From positions 6,281,955 through 6,345,954 of the forward strand of contig CM074804.1 in the NCBI GenBank assembly GCA_037447605.1: DNA of 64,000 nt, in the 5' to 3' direction. The notes under the pieces were generated by a model. The model did not search any database and was not told the DNA's origin. It saw only the letters and a program-made list of their open reading frames with translations. The position numbers and the translations under genes are program-made. Below are positions 10,329-27,950 of the stretch, in pieces. This DNA comes from Zygnema circumcarinatum (taxonomy: Eukaryota > Streptophyta > Zygnematophyceae > Zygnematales > Zygnemataceae). Numbering within the stretch: the first letter of the stretch is position 1; each line of letters opens with the position of its first letter.

Positions 10329-12039
10329 GTTCATATAAATGGCGGCTGGCACTTCAATCCAGTGAGGCTGTGGCTCCTGCTGTCCCGCGAGTCAGAGAAT
10401 TCTGAATTTATCTTATGAGGCTGCTTCTATGTGGATAAGCAGCCTCCTCCCAGGTTTTCAATGAAGCACTCTAGCAGCACGATGCAGGAGGGCAGTGTCT
10501 TCTTGACGACCTGTATGCTTTGGAAAAGTCCAGCCAGCATAGGTGAGCGTACTGTCGGGACTGCCGAGAGGCTCCGCACGTTCGGGACCTGCTGAATGAG
10601 GATGTTCAACATGGCTATTCTTTTGCAGCCCTGATTTGGGCAGTAGATGTACACTATTGTAGGCGGGCAAATGGCCGGCAGGAAATGCTTAGCGATTTCA
10701 GCATGTTGGATAGAGACCATCCTCATTCGGTTAGGGACTTAATTCAAAGGATTAAAGGTGTACAACTGGCGTCGCATTCTTTTTGTATGATGCAATAAAA
10801 AATTGTTTCACTTTATTTGCAATGTTTCAGTAGGAGCTTGTTGTTTCAATTCGGGTTCGGGTTTGTAAAATGGAAGGTGAGCCGATATCGCTGCCGGTGA
10901 GCCTATACTTCAGTAAGTAGTTTTTGGCTCTGCCAGCGTTTGCTTGCTGTCTGAGCGTGCCAGCGACCAGAATTCTTTCCAGGCGAGTGAACGCCCTCAT
11001 AGCATGTTTTCTATACCAGCTTTGATTTCTCAGAGCTCTTGAATGGTGGCTCAGTAGTTCAGTCTCTCTCGCTTTCAGTTGACAAAACTTAACAACGAAT
11101 GGACAGCAGGACCGAAAGAGAAGCGATCGGCTGAAAACCCATCAATGATGAGACAATGGTCACGAAGTTAAAGATGAGTGAAATGAATGACAGATACGCT
11201 CGAGTTGCCGTCACCTCTTAATCAGCGATGATCAGTCTCCACACCTCCCGTATACTCCACATGTAACACAAAATTCCGCGCGGGCTGCGAGTAAGCAAAT
11301 CCGAGGACAATGCGCAGGACTGCGTCATTCCAATGCAAGCGCATCGGCAACCGTTGGCCGCTACCGTTAATGGCAATTGTCATCAGACAAAGAGTGCTTT
11401 AACCTTTACAAAAGTGTGTCGGGCCAACTGGTTCAGGACTGGTCGGTGTTCACACGCTGCCAGTTGCGCACGCAGTCGTTGGAAGTACGGGGGATTCTCA
11501 CACACAGGAAAGCCCGCTCACGGAACCAGGAAAGGCCGCTCACGGAACCACGAAAACAGGGAGGCACTCGAAGGCATTCGCCACATCGGAGACATGAAGC
11601 CCATCCTCTGCGAGTCACTGACATGACCATGCCAACTCTCCATGTGGAAACTGCAGACTAACATAAGAATTACACATCGTTTACATGATTTTTGGATTTT
11701 TTTTCTGTAACTTCAATTTTGGTTCACGCAGACTCGAGGACCTGGTCCTGCTTGCGAGCTGCACAGTCTTCAGGCGACGTGAATGACACGCCCGCTGGAG
11801 CAGCGGATTTCTTCACAGGTTGCATACGGGGAAAACGGCACTTCTGAAAGCCCCGCAGGCCGTTGGCCGAACCCAGGCGGCCCACCAAAACCTTACCTCA
11901 CCACCTCTCCAAAAGCTCAGCTTCAATATGGAGGATGCCCCGCACGACTCACGGTGAACTGTGGCGGACGGGTATCCACCGAATCTCCACATTCTCAAAA
12001 CTGGATCCAAACTCCTTAATTCACAGCAGGTCCAATACT
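10329..12039. other. Intergenic region between the Sel1 block and the translocase gene
   Basis: The first part is presumably 3' UTR of the Sel1 block. A minus-strand open frame of 99 codons (10427-10726) contains hydrophobic stretches (MLNILIQQVPNV, LPSCIVLLECFIENL) but resembles nothing I know and may be chance. Near 11506-11560 a short tandem duplication of GGAAAG.CCGCTCACGGAACCA is seen. Nothing else is supported. Confidence 0.5.
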
Positions 12040-15000
12040 TTACTTTGAAGGTGCAGGCTGCACCAAGGGGTCAGCACCCTCTGCGCCTCCATCTGTGGTG
12101 GACAATGGAGCACCTCCTGCTCCATTGGTGGAAGCGGGGAGAGTAGTAGGAGCGACAGAAGCAGGGAGGAGGACTTGGCCATCTGCCACCGGCATGTAGC
12201 GCCCCTCAATGAAACCCTGCTCGTTCAGGACACTCACAAAGCGATAGGCGACCTGCACAGCAAGATGTCACTAGTCAGCAACTAATCGTCTCTCCAGTGA
12301 ACTTCAGCCATTTGACTGCAGGACTTTTCTCCAACTCAGCAAGTCCTTTTGTCAAAACCTAGAAGCTGCGTAGGCCTAAGACAATACAAACAAGTAAAGC
12401 ATGATCTGTCTGCCTCACTAGTCGTCAGACTTGCGTACCATGTCTACTTCCTTGCCCCACTTCTGGTACTAAAAGCTTTTAATATTATCTGAAGCGGAAG
12501 TTACCCTATGTCATCAAGCTAGGTAAGTGACTATTACTGAATTCGCCACGCCACAATGCATTCCAGTTGAACTCTACTCAGTAGCTTCCAGCCTCAAGCA
12601 GAGTTTTCCTCAATACAAGAATAGTCGATGCAGTGCTCTTTCTATATGCGGACGCTGAATGCCTCTGCATTAACTTCCTGAATTGACAGCATTCCCTTCT
12701 CAGTTGATGTTTATACGACCGGAGCACATGACACTGCAGGCAGTTGGCGCCACACAAAGCAGAGGATACAGAGGATATGCATCCTCGGTTGTATACCGGC
12801 GTCTAAAATCAGCTGAAAACGATACGTGTATCGGCTCACGCCGTACAGCAAATATGGACCCATGAGGGAAAGAGCTGACGAGGAGATGGATCCGCGAGTA
12901 GGCAGCAAGTGGTGAGAGAGGGAGAGGTGGCGCCTCACCTCCTTCTGGGACTTCGTCTGACCCGCCAGCGCAGAGGAGACGGCAGACAGCTTTCCCTTGT
13001 CCAGCTTATCCTTGAAGTCCTCCTCCGCCATGGGGGCGAACTGGCTGTTCAGAGAGCGGGCAGCACCCAACCAAGCGATGACGATAAAAAGCAGAATAAT
13101 TCCAAGGTAGGGAGTGGACGAAGCCAGGGAACCAAATCCGAAAATGAGGAACTGTTGAATTAGGGCACCCCCGGATTTGCCGAGAGGATTGCAGACAACG
13201 TCAATGGCTGCCTTGCCTTTCACCTGCACATGGACTCTTCAACGCCCTTGTTAGACCACGGTAAATGAACATCACTGTAAAAATAACTTGTTTGTTTTTG
13301 TCACTCTCTTACCAACTGTTAACCACTTCTCTTTCAATAAGCACAAATGTCAAGCACCGCACGACCTTTATTGAAAGTTCTTGTCAGCATAATGCCCTGA
13401 TGCATGCTTCACTCCTGCATCTGGTTTCATGGCAATGCTTTGAGAATGTACGTTGCTTCCTACCGTATTAATCAAGAAGCAGTCTCTTAAACCCAGTTTA
13501 AAATTGTGAGCGAATAAAACTTTAAAGATCTTCGTTTTGTACTGCAAACAACAGATCTTTCCACGCACTGAAGCCCTAATCCGACCGAAGTCCTACCCTT
13601 ACATTCTTACGACTGTGCACATGCATAGTTCTGTTGATTTCAGCATAGCATTAGCGCAAAAAAACCCAAAAAGCTGAAAAAAAAAACTGCAATCTCATCT
13701 CGTTAAACTTACCACGTTCCTAAAAAAAGAAAAAGTCAATGCCAATTTCCGCAGTGACATGATCTGCATCACGAGGTTTCAAGCATACGTATACGCTGCT
13801 CAGAGGTACTAACCTTGGTTTCTTCATCCAGAGGGATGTACGCCATCTCCTTGCAAGGATCAAACAAACTGTACTTTGCACTCTTGCTGAAAATATTTTG
13901 AGCGGCACCGACATAGACGGCTGCCAACAGTGGCGTCAAGCCAAGACCAGCGAGTAAAGGCGTGAGGGGTGTGCTGAACAGCACAAGTGCGAAAAAAGCA
14001 ACTCCCGTCAACAGCAAAACAGTGGGAGTGATCTGTGCAGCAACTCCCCATCCAAAGCGACGGAAGATAACGCGGCTGAGCAACATCATGCCAAATGTGA
14101 CCACTCCTGTATACGTGGAGAAATCTCCCATGAATGCTGAGTAATCGTTAGGGTTCGGGAACTGCACCCAAAAGGCCATCAAAAATTTAGGAAACTAAAA
14201 GATGTTCAGCTATCCAGAGAGCTGAAGAATGAAGAGACGGTAGCTAGAAGCCGAGGAATAACTCCAAGCAACAAACAAATCACCAGACTGGAGGGAGCTG
14301 TTTGGCGAAAAGACATACCTGGGCTTTGATTTTGCTTTTCCAGGTCACCTCCACAAGATTAATGCTGATTCCGTACGCAACCACAATGGTGGCCAAATCA
14401 CGAATATAGCGCGACTTCAAGAGGAAGCCAAAGCTCTCATTCATTCCCATTTTTGGTTTGTCCTTCTGCCAGCCAAGTGCCCCAGCTGTCACACGAACAC
14501 CTTACCAAAAACTGCCCAGCAGGGAGACTATCAATGCTTTAGTTGGAGAGCTAAATCTGAAAGATGTTTTGGAAGGCAACGCACAATTTCATGTTCGAGC
14601 CTGCAAACTTTGAAAGTTTATAAAAATTGTAAGAGAAGTTCAGGCAGCTTAACGGGGGAGTACCAAAACGGGTTGGTTACACAATATTAAAGATTTTCGA
14701 TTTCACGGAATGTTAAAAACTCGTCAAAAGAAATTGTAGTGCAGTGCAAGAAACGCCCACTTTCAAACCAAACAAATGTCAGATCATGCCTGATTCAGTG
14801 TAATAAATGAAGCAATCCAGCAATTATTCCAACCAGGTTCATCAATACCTTCTTCTTCTTTTCAGCCTTAGGAAGGCTTGGATCGTTCACAACGAACTTG
14901 TCGACCCACCAATAGATCGCGCAAATGACAAATCCGAGTCCCACGACCAGGGACATCATGCCCCGCAGAGAGAAACCCCAGCCATCCACGCCGGGAGGCA

Positions 15001-16047
15001 GCTGACCGCGCAGCTGAGAGAAATACTTAACAGTGCGACCGGAAAAGATAAGGGCTACATTTGCACCAAGTCCGAACAGCGGATAAAACTGCTTCGCCTC
15101 ATCGACTGTTGTGATCTGCACGATCGAACGCACGCACGTCAACACCATTCTGCAGAGTTTGACATAACTTCATTAAAACTGCTTCACTCAAAAAGGTCCA
15201 AAAGAAGCCTTGGCAGCACACCTGACTGCAAAGAACTGACCTGGTTCGCGAAGCCCCAAAAGAGGACTGAGACGACAACGCTGCCCCAAAGCTCCGCCAT
15301 CACGTAGAAGAGACAGAAGGTCCAGTTTCGCAAGATAGAGATAGGGCCCATAAACCGTGGCCCCAGCACGTTCAGCAGCTTATCAGCGTACACTGTTGGG
15401 TGGAGCACGTCCCTCAGAGGGTAAAATACAAACGCGAAAGACCCAAAAAAGGCAATGAAGGGAAGTATGCACGAATAGAATAAAGCAGGCTTAGAAAGGA
15501 CGTTTGCTAGCTTGGCGTATATTATCATGAAGCCCACGGCCATGGGAAGGTTCACCCATGTCTTCAAAAAGGGAATGATTTCCGCTCCACTCCCTGGCGC
15601 AGTCACCACCAGTACGTCCTTTGTGTCTCTCAAAATGGTGTAGTTGAAGAGAATGCAGAAGAACATTAAACCAAGGGGAATTACTTTCTTAATAGTGGCC
15701 ACTTCCACGCCCAAAAACATCTTAGGCGGTGCGGGAATGATCTGCTCTCCGGGAAGATCGCTGCCCGCTGCTGATGCAACGGCTCGCACTGCCAGAGGTG
15801 CGTGCCTGCGCCTTGCAGGGCCATTCCGACTGCTCGCCTCAAACTGATCGACCTTGGAAATGAAAGCGCTCTCAGCGCTCCGGACCGCATTGCTTCCTTT
15901 CCCCTTCTGCTCCACCCTTGCCCCTCGCCCAGCGAGGCTGCTCTGCACAGACACTCTCCTTCCAGCCCGCGCATTTTTCGCCTGGCCCTGCGCAGCCGGC
16001 AACCACACCGCTGCGGGCGACACAAGAGTGCCCACGAGAGCTTCCAT
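12040..16047 (-). CDS. NTT: Plastid ATP/ADP translocase (NTT/TLC family)
   Basis: It exchanges cytosolic ATP for stromal ADP (plus phosphate) across the inner plastid envelope, supplying ATP to plastids in the dark or to non-green plastids. Exons on the minus strand: 16047-15241, 15115-14849, 14465-14319, 14161-13814, 13223-12939, 12252-12040, summing to 688 codons with every phase zero. The first ~95 residues are rich in Ala, Arg and Ser, as expected of a transit peptide. Conserved TLC-family blocks are clear: ILRDTKDVLVVTAPGSGAE, FGLGANVALIFSG, YGISINLVEVTWKSKIK, FSTYTGVVTFGMMLLSR, AYIPLDEETK and CNPLGKSGGALIQQF. About eleven hydrophobic helices can be followed. The C-terminus is a Pro/Ala/Gly-rich tail of ~45 residues. 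It is slightly longer than the usual ~620 residues because of both ends. Confidence 0.95.
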
Positions 16048-17469
16048 GGCGGCCTACGCGATGGCGGTAACAGCAGCAGCAGCGGCAGCAGCCAGACGGG
16101 GCCACGCGCTGAGGGACTCGAGGGCTGAGCTAGAGAGAGGGGGATTGGTCTGCACGAGCAACTTTGCCTGCACGAGCAACTTTGCCTGCACGAGCACCTT
16201 TGCCTTCCCTCGGCCTCGGCCCCGGCCCGGGCCGCATCCGGAGGGGCGCAGTGCGGTACCGCTTCCGGCCGGAATCTCCTCCGCGTGGCAGCTGACGCAG
16301 GGGCGGCCACGTGGCGGCGCGAGGGGCAGTCCGGCCCGCGCGGGCCCATCCGCGGGCGCGTCCCGCCGTCCGATCATCGGCTGCCGCCGCCGATATTTGC
16401 GGAGAGGGGCTTGGGGCGCAGGGCCGCACGCGCAGCCGAGAGCCGCGATTGGCTAAAGGCGACGGCGCCGCATTTTGGGAAAGTGGCGACGGCCGTTGGG
16501 AGCGCGCCAACTGTTGGCTGGTTGGCCCCTCTTTTGAGCGCGGCTTGATGCAGAAAAAGGTTGCCGTACCCACACTATGACGCCTTGATGGCGTCATTAG
16601 GAATCCCATACTAGTTTGCGGTTTGCAGCCGCCAACTAGCTAACCGCTGTGCGCGCAAACTGTATGGCATGCAAGCCACGTGTCGCCCTCTGAAAGATCC
16701 GTCCGCAGCAGAAGTGGACAACAGGCCACGTGTCTGTATGTTAAAAAGCCACGTGGCAAGCTCGCGGGGGCCTCGCAGAAACGCCCAATCACCTGTCGCC
16801 TGGCGAGCACGGCGGAACATGCTTCGTTCTGTTCTACATCGAAACGTTACGGTAAGTTCTGCAGCATAGAACCCGACCGGTTTGGCTCACGACCTTTGCC
16901 TCCCCTCTCGTCTGGTTGCACTCTCGCTGTGCCTTCTGCACGCATGTGACGATAGCTCTATTCGGCCAGGCCGGCCGCCGGCTGGCTGTTGGGGCCTCTT
17001 TACTTTGTTCGCGGATCTGACAAAAAGTAATAACTGGCTGCCTTCCCTTCAACCTTCTCCTGGAATCTTGAGACAAAGCGCCAGAAGAGCATGTGCTAAA
17101 CAAACTTTCGAGTCTGGGTATGAGAGACGGAGTAACCGCGAGGTACGTCGGAGTAGAACTCACCACATGGCCACACGCGGGTCGGGAACCCACGGAACAG
17201 ACAGTGAATGAACTGCACCTGACTTCGAACACGGCGGCCATCCCTGGAGCAGCTGTGCACAGAGGCTGAGCTGCACTATGCTTCCGGCAGTCAACTCAGA
17301 ATGCGAGGAGTCTAACTGAGCTGACGCCGAGCATCACCTATCGTCCCTAGAGCCACAGCATGATAAGAATGGGAATATATAGAACGAACGAACGAGGCGT
17401 CTTCTACAATGCGAAGAGAATCGCTTCCAAAACGGCTACTGGAAGTAGAAACATAGTAAACAGATATAC
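16048..17469. promoter_or_regulatory. Upstream region of the translocase gene / downstream of the MATE gene; ACGTG-box cluster
   Basis: The NTT gene starts leftward at 16047 and the MATE gene ends at 17470, so this holds the NTT promoter and the MATE 3' flank. Three G-box/ABRE-like sites lie within 85 bp: CCACGTGTCG near 16677, CCACGTGTCT near 16725 and CCACGTGGCA near 16749. ATTGGC/CCAAT-type sequences lie near 16448 and 16785. bZIP or bHLH regulation is an inference. The ACGTG cluster is 0.6-0.7 kb upstream of the NTT start codon. Confidence 0.45.
16151..16204. repeat. Three tandem 18-bp units
   Basis: TGCACGAGCAACTTTGCC is repeated three times (one mismatch in the third copy), 100-160 bp upstream of the NTT start codon, probably in its 5' UTR or core promoter. 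Confidence 0.9.
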
Positions 17470-20400
17470 CTACGTCCCTGAGGGCGCATCTCCGCCTAAT
17501 AACGGATTTCTTGGCAGGTCTTTCTTCGGGATGCCATCAACTGATCTTCTGCCAATCCCCGGCAGGGTGAGGTAGCTGGAGGCAGGTGACGAGATAATGT
17601 GGTAGCTGCCTGCTGCCTGCGACGTCAGGGATTCAGTATCGGCGCAATCTGCGACCTCCATACGCTCCAAGGCCTTGGCTGCTTCACCATGCCAATTGGT
17701 GAAGAAGAGGACGATAGTGGCCAGCACCACCACCTGAGTCCCTTGCCTGTATGCACGCAGGGCATGACGAGGATCTCAGCCTCTGCTTTCTGGCGTCCAA
17801 GAATGAAACGCGTGATTGGCTGAAAGCATTGAGGCTGGTCAGAGTGCCTGAGAGTTCGAGTCAAGATACATAGGAATCGACAATCATCAACATTCCGATG
17901 GCAACCATACAAGTCAATTCGTGTAACCGAGGGTGTTGACGCCACTGACCCGCACATAAGGCCCCACCAGAGCCCGAACGAGCCAAACCCAGCTTTGAAA
18001 GCCAAGAGAAAGGCACCCGGTAGACCAATGATATAGTACGCAGCAAGATTCACTATAGCCCCCAATCGCTGATGGCCAATGCCACGGATTGATCCTGCAC
18101 TCGCCAAAAGCAACCATGTCGTTAGAGCTGCTGAAACTACCCTCTCTCCACCAAATGAACGAGAGGTGCAGGGAAAATTGCAGCTGCCGTCTGACGGGTT
18201 CGCAGAGAAGGACGACGCTGCACCTGCGTTGATGCCCGTGAAGCCGTCGGCGAGGCATATCCAGGCGATGAAGGGCATCATGGAGCTGACGAGGTCCAGC
18301 ACCTCCACATCGCCGATGAACACGGAGGCCCACTGCCGGCGGAAGGCGATCAGCAGCACGAAGGTGGTGCCGGAGGTCAACACAATGAGGGAGTACGAGA
18401 CTCGGGTGGCGAATCTTGCGGCACTGGCATTGCCTGCTCCGAGCTCATTGGAAACACGTGTACTTACAGCAGCACTGCACGCCAAGCCCAAAATACTCCC
18501 TTAAATAGTTCAGTGTCCTCAAGCCCCCGCTACAGCCACATCCGCTGCCCAACTTCCACACTTGTTTTCCTTCTGTTCCCCTTGCATCGAAACTTGGAAA
18601 AGAAGAAGTCGCAACCTAAAGTGCACACTGAAAAATAAAATATTTTTACGCACGTCTTACTTGCGCCTATTCCAGCGGAATCTTCCCTGAAATAGAGGCA
18701 GTGGCTCCTACCTTATGCCATAGGGCACCATCCATGACAGAGTGACTGTGTTAAAACCGATTGAAAAAGCGGAGACCTGAAGCTCGGGATCTGGCAGCAT
18801 GCCTGAAAATAACACATTCACCTGCGCCGACAGTCCCACCATCAGCATCGCCTGCCAGAAATAAGCTTTTAGCCAATGGCAACATCTCTCCTGTGGTTGC
18901 AGAGAGCCGGGGTCCGCCCCACCTCAAAGCACCAGTACTCGAGGCAGATCATGATCGCCGAGGGAATGGCCAGCTTGAAGAAGGCCCACAGAAACTCTGG
19001 CTGGAAGGCTGCCCAGCTCCATCCTGTCCAAGTCTCGTTGAACCTGGGAAGGCCGGAGAAACGCAAATATGCGGCTAGCAGCAGCGCGTTCAGACACCTG
19101 CAGACCCCCCAATCTGCCGCTGGTCAGCACTCTTGCTGATTGGCGCTCTCACAGCAGCGGGGGGTCCAAAGCGGAGCATACCATGAAATAGACGAGCCTA
19201 TGGCGGCCCCGAGAAAGCCCAGACCAAGAGGCCAGATAAGCAGGTACGTGAGCGGCACGTGCACGCCGAGAGCGATGAGCTGGCACCATGCCAAGGGAGC
19301 TGTTTCGTTCTGACTCTGAACAGCATCCGCCCCCCCCCTGTCTATCGTGCATGAGCAAGCGGAACTCCATGCCACTGTAGCCCCCAGCATGCTGAGACTT
19401 CTCGGTACAGACCTGGTAGAATTTGATAAGAGGCTGAATGACGGCAGAGGCGAACAGGCTCGGAAGCAAGCAGCGCGCATACAGGCCTGCTCCCCCCGCC
19501 TCCCCGCCCCCAACCAATATATCACAGCTTGAACCCCCGCCCATCTCCTCCCCCACCTCTGAAAGCAGCAGGGCGCCCACCTGCCATGTGAGCAATGGCT
19601 CCGTCCTGGCCCAGAACCACGAGCACGGGCTCCAAGCGCCACCAGAAGCAGGCGACCGACACGGAGAAGCCCACCAGCACGAGCATGGCGCTCTGTGTAA
19701 ATTGTCCGATCTGTGAAAAAACCTCCAAGGTGGGTTATCTAATGATGAGTGGCAAAGGCCACATGGATGGGCATAAGTGAGTAATGGGGACAATAATGGA
19801 ACCTGCTCAATTCCAATGCTATGCGTACAGTAATCGCGTTTGTTACCTGGCAACTGGACCTTATTTTGGGAAAGACCAAACATCTCAGGTGCAAATGTTT
19901 GCAGAATGCATTACATGATGGAAACTGGGGAAGGATTGACCAAACTTCAGCAGATGTATGGTTCTATACTTTCTTCTTCACCTAAGTGTAGCTCCGCTCG
20001 TCCTCATATATTGAATAATCGAGTAACACATAATCCAAGTAATCTAGCACTTAGAAACAAAGATTTAGCAGTTGACCTTACCAAATAGTACTGTTTGGCG
20101 CCATATGCCTGGCCACAGAAGGTTTCAAGAGCACTCGCTAAGGCAAGCTGCTCGCCCTCCATCCCCACCCCTCCCCAACTGCTCCTTCAGCGGCTTCTCG
20201 AATGCATCAGCATTTGCATTGTTTCGGCTTTACTTAAATCCAGTCCCAAAGCATGCTTCTTGGCTTTACACCTCACCAGCATGATATGGCCCGTCAAGTT
20301 GACCATACTGGCACGATGTCACAACCGGCGAAGACGGGCCCGTGCACAACAACCACAAGCCAAAGTCAGGCCTACTTTCAGGTCAAGTCAAGTGAAGCGA

Positions 20401-21203
20401 AATCAAAATGGATTCGAGTCATTCGAATGAAGGGAGAAACGAAGGGCAAACGATGACACGCAATCATCATATGGCAATGAAAATACAAAGGAGGTGGAGA
20501 ATCACACGTTGTGGCTAGAGAGGAAGCCGCCAACTCCAGCTTCCCAAGGTGCCCAACGTAGATGAGGGAGACAAGGTTCAGCATGTACTGCAGAATATTC
20601 ATGCCCACCATTGGGCCTGCATGCACACGTATCTAAACTATCTTTAGGAACCCAACCTCACAGTACATGCAGCGTGAATAACAAAGTTCGGGAAATCGTG
20701 TAAAATGCATACCTGCAAAAATGATTTGCTTTTTAGCCTCCTCCCAGGCAGCTGTCCGCCATGAGTCCTGACGATCCAAACAGAACTTTTAGAATGCCGT
20801 AGCTCAAGCGGCCTCATTTATACCAATTCCTCAGCCCCCAGACCCCTCCCCCTCTGCTTCACTCTAGCAATCAGTCTCTCGTCTCTCTCACAGTCGCAAT
20901 TCAGCACAATCAAACAACTCTCTCCTTCCACTTGATTCCCCACCCTGCCATGAAATGAAAATCAAGCTCCTTTTCCATGCAAGCGGAGCAGGCGGGACAC
21001 CAAACAAGCTCCATGGAGCCCGTCAGCCGGACAAACCGTCGATCCGCCAAATGAGGTTGCAGATGCTTCAAACTCACTTCTGCCGCCGGGGAATGGCCCG
21101 CCTCCGCTGAGGCTGAAGTCGCCGCGGCCTCTTCCTCCCGCACCACCTCCACATGCGCCGCTAGAAGAGGCGTAGCCGCGTCCGGCTCTGGTCCTCCCGC
21201 CAT
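17470..21203 (-). CDS. MATE-family efflux transporter (plant DTX type)
   Basis: It is a proton- or sodium-driven antiporter that exports organic cations or secondary metabolites, typically at the vacuolar or plasma membrane. Thirteen minus-strand exons give 570 residues: 21203-21078, 20767-20713, 20616-20508, 20307-20277, 20147-20082, 19710-19581, 19486-19413, 19315-19182, 19097-18923, 18851-18712, 18474-18224, 18094-17950, 17746-17470. All phases match. Exon 4 is only 31 nt and supplies the NLTGHIM block needed between GHLGKLELAASSLATT and ALASALETFCGQAYGA. Other hallmarks are GPMVGMNILQYMLNLV, WTGWSWAAF, AIPSAIMICLEYWCFE, STRVSNELGAGN and LAAYYIIGLPGAF. Twelve membrane helices are expected. 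It shares its upstream region with CDC48. The substrate cannot be inferred. Confidence 0.95.
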
Positions 21204-22115
21204 GGCGCCCTCAGTCCCTCCCTGCCCGGGCGAGGCGCCGCGCACTCTCCCCAGCCCACAGCGGCCTTTTGGGCGCCCGTACGCCTGCCTGCCTCCGCCT
21301 GCCGACAGCCCCGACACTGCTGCCGTACGGTACTGCTGCGAGTGGTGACGTCAGCGCCGACCGGCCGCAAATTTCTGTTACCGTACGGTACTGAGGGCCG
21401 CCCGGCCGCCCGCCCGGCCGGGCCCGGGCCCCCCAGAAAGTCGCCGTGGACTCGCGCACGGGGCCAATCGCGGTGCGCCGTCGCGCGAGCGAACGAGAAC
21501 GCCGCGACCACTCCGCGGCCGCCACGCCACAGTCGCAGGCTACGAGAAAAGCGTAAAACTGTAAACTGAAACGAACGCACGGAGTGCGGAGGCGCTACGG
21601 GCTCGACGACAGTACGGACGTCGACGTCAGCCTTTCCTGAGGTCAGATCTTCGACATCCGCCGACCCCACCTTCGGGGTCCACGTGGCCTTTAGTCAATG
21701 CGCGTCGCGCGGGGTCAAGATGCCGCCCCGGGATCCTGCCCGCGGCGGCGCGGCATAGACCCGCCCCCGAGCGTGCTGGGCGACGGCCCTTTCGTTCCGA
21801 CGCTCAACTGGAACTGAGACGACACCTGCTGGAAAATTCCACAAAGCGCGGTGGAACTTCCGCGACAGTGCCGCCCGCCGAGAGCTGGGCCGTGCCGGGC
21901 CACTAAAAGGCTCGCTCGGGCGCGGGATCTAGGAAGGGAGAGGCTGTTGGTGAGAGAGGCAGGTTGGCGGCGTGGCTGTAGGAGGAGAGGGGAGGAGGGC
22001 AGGGAGGAAGGGCAGGGAGGAGGACGGGCGAGGAGCGGTTCCGGGGCAGACCGAAGGCGCAGCTTTCTTCCTCGCTTGGATATACGGCTGCCGATAGGCT
22101 GAAGTGAAGGAGAAG
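21204..22115. promoter_or_regulatory. Divergent promoter shared by the MATE and CDC48 genes
   Basis: About 0.9 kb of CpG-rich DNA separates the two divergent start codons. A palindromic TGACGTCA (CRE/bZIP-type) lies near 21346 and GACGTCAG near 21621. ACCGTACGGTACT-type palindromes occur near 21322 and 21379. No TATA box is obvious. Shared regulation is an inference from the head-to-head arrangement. Confidence 0.5.
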
Positions 22116-26738
<4,623 letters not shown>

Positions 26739-27950
26739 GGCGCTGCTACAAGGCACTGTTGATAATTGTGAATTTTATAGAAACGCCTTGATTTCATTTT
26801 GTACGTTTTTTTACCAGAAAAGCTTTTAAAAAGGCTTGTGGATATGCTCTTTTTGCGTTTGCTATGCTCACCAAGAGACGGAGCAGACTTGACAGCATTT
26901 GTGATATGGAGTGCCGCTGCATGTGGCGACCTCCGACGGAGGGCGGGCCATGTGCCCCGTGCTGCAATTTTCAATATGCACTGGATATCCCCTCTGGATT
27001 TTCATTTCCCTTGCATGACCGCAAGGCATCTCCCAGGCGGTTTCAGCATCGGGCTAAGCTGGAGGGCTCTTGCATTCTGTGGAGTGTCGTTCAAGTGTGA
27101 CGTAAAAGATGGAAAACGGTCAAGAGTGCTCCGCCGCCGTCCCTGCAAACTCTGCGGAAGATTCGTAGGACAAAAGTTCTCCTTAGCGGCGTTCTATTTA
27201 TTCCTCGTTGGTGATTATCAGCTGTAGCGCTAATATGCTTTCGGAACTAGTGAAATGAATGAAATCATGTGTAATGCAAACAAATTGATGAAAGCTGCAA
27301 CAAGACTGGGTGCAATTCTAATGTGATGCCTGCTAGTTGTGTGAGATTTTCCCTTTTTGTTTTGAGAAAGCTTTCTCCCCCGTGAGCTTAGCAGTTAGCA
27401 CGTATCATGGATACAGCTGAAGCTCAACATCAGGGCAATTGCGGAAAAGCGAAGTCTCTTGGCACCGCCACACTCCACTTCCTTAAGTTGTCCGTATTTC
27501 GTTCCTTTCCTTCCGCACGAAAAACACTTCCGTACCTGCATCGCGCAGGCCATTGTCCGCCGCCATTTTCCGCCCCGGCCCGCCCCGGCCCCGCCAGCAG
27601 CAAAGCCAGTCAGCAGCGCTGAAACCACGAGCCCCTCTCCGCCCGCGAGAGCTGAGGCGAGGCGAGTCCCGAGTGCGAGCACGACGCAAGCTGTTGTTGG
27701 AGCCCAGCGGGCTGACCCGGGCGGGCTCACGGCCAATTGCTTGCTGGCCCCGCACGTGTCAAAGGAGAACGGCGCCACGTGGCAGAAAGGATAGTGTGAC
27801 GCCGACGTGGCCAACAGTCGTGACGTGGCGGAGGATATTTGGGCCGGCGGGGGGGCTGCAAGGGGAGGGAGGGAGGGCCGAGGCGGGGAGGGAGAGGAGA
27901 GAGAGAGAGGGAAGGGGAGAGAGAGAGGAGGAGCGGAGAAGAGAGGGACC
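26739..27950. promoter_or_regulatory. CDC48 3' flank and PFP-alpha promoter with ACGTG/TGACG cluster
   Basis: The left half is presumably the CDC48 3' UTR; a TGTAA motif lies near 27272. The right half, 130-200 bp before the PFP start codon, contains CACGTGTC (27753), CCACGTGGCA (27776), GACGTGG (27804) and TGACGTGG (27821), a dense set of bZIP-type cores. From 27841 to 27945 the presumed 5' UTR is a GGGA/GAGA purine tract. No credible gene is seen here. Confidence 0.5.

Noticed and set aside
15681-16609. Overlapping long frames opposite and beside NTT exon 1
   Set aside because: They are shadows of the GC-rich transit-peptide exon and promoter. The translocase frame is confirmed by strong family motifs.
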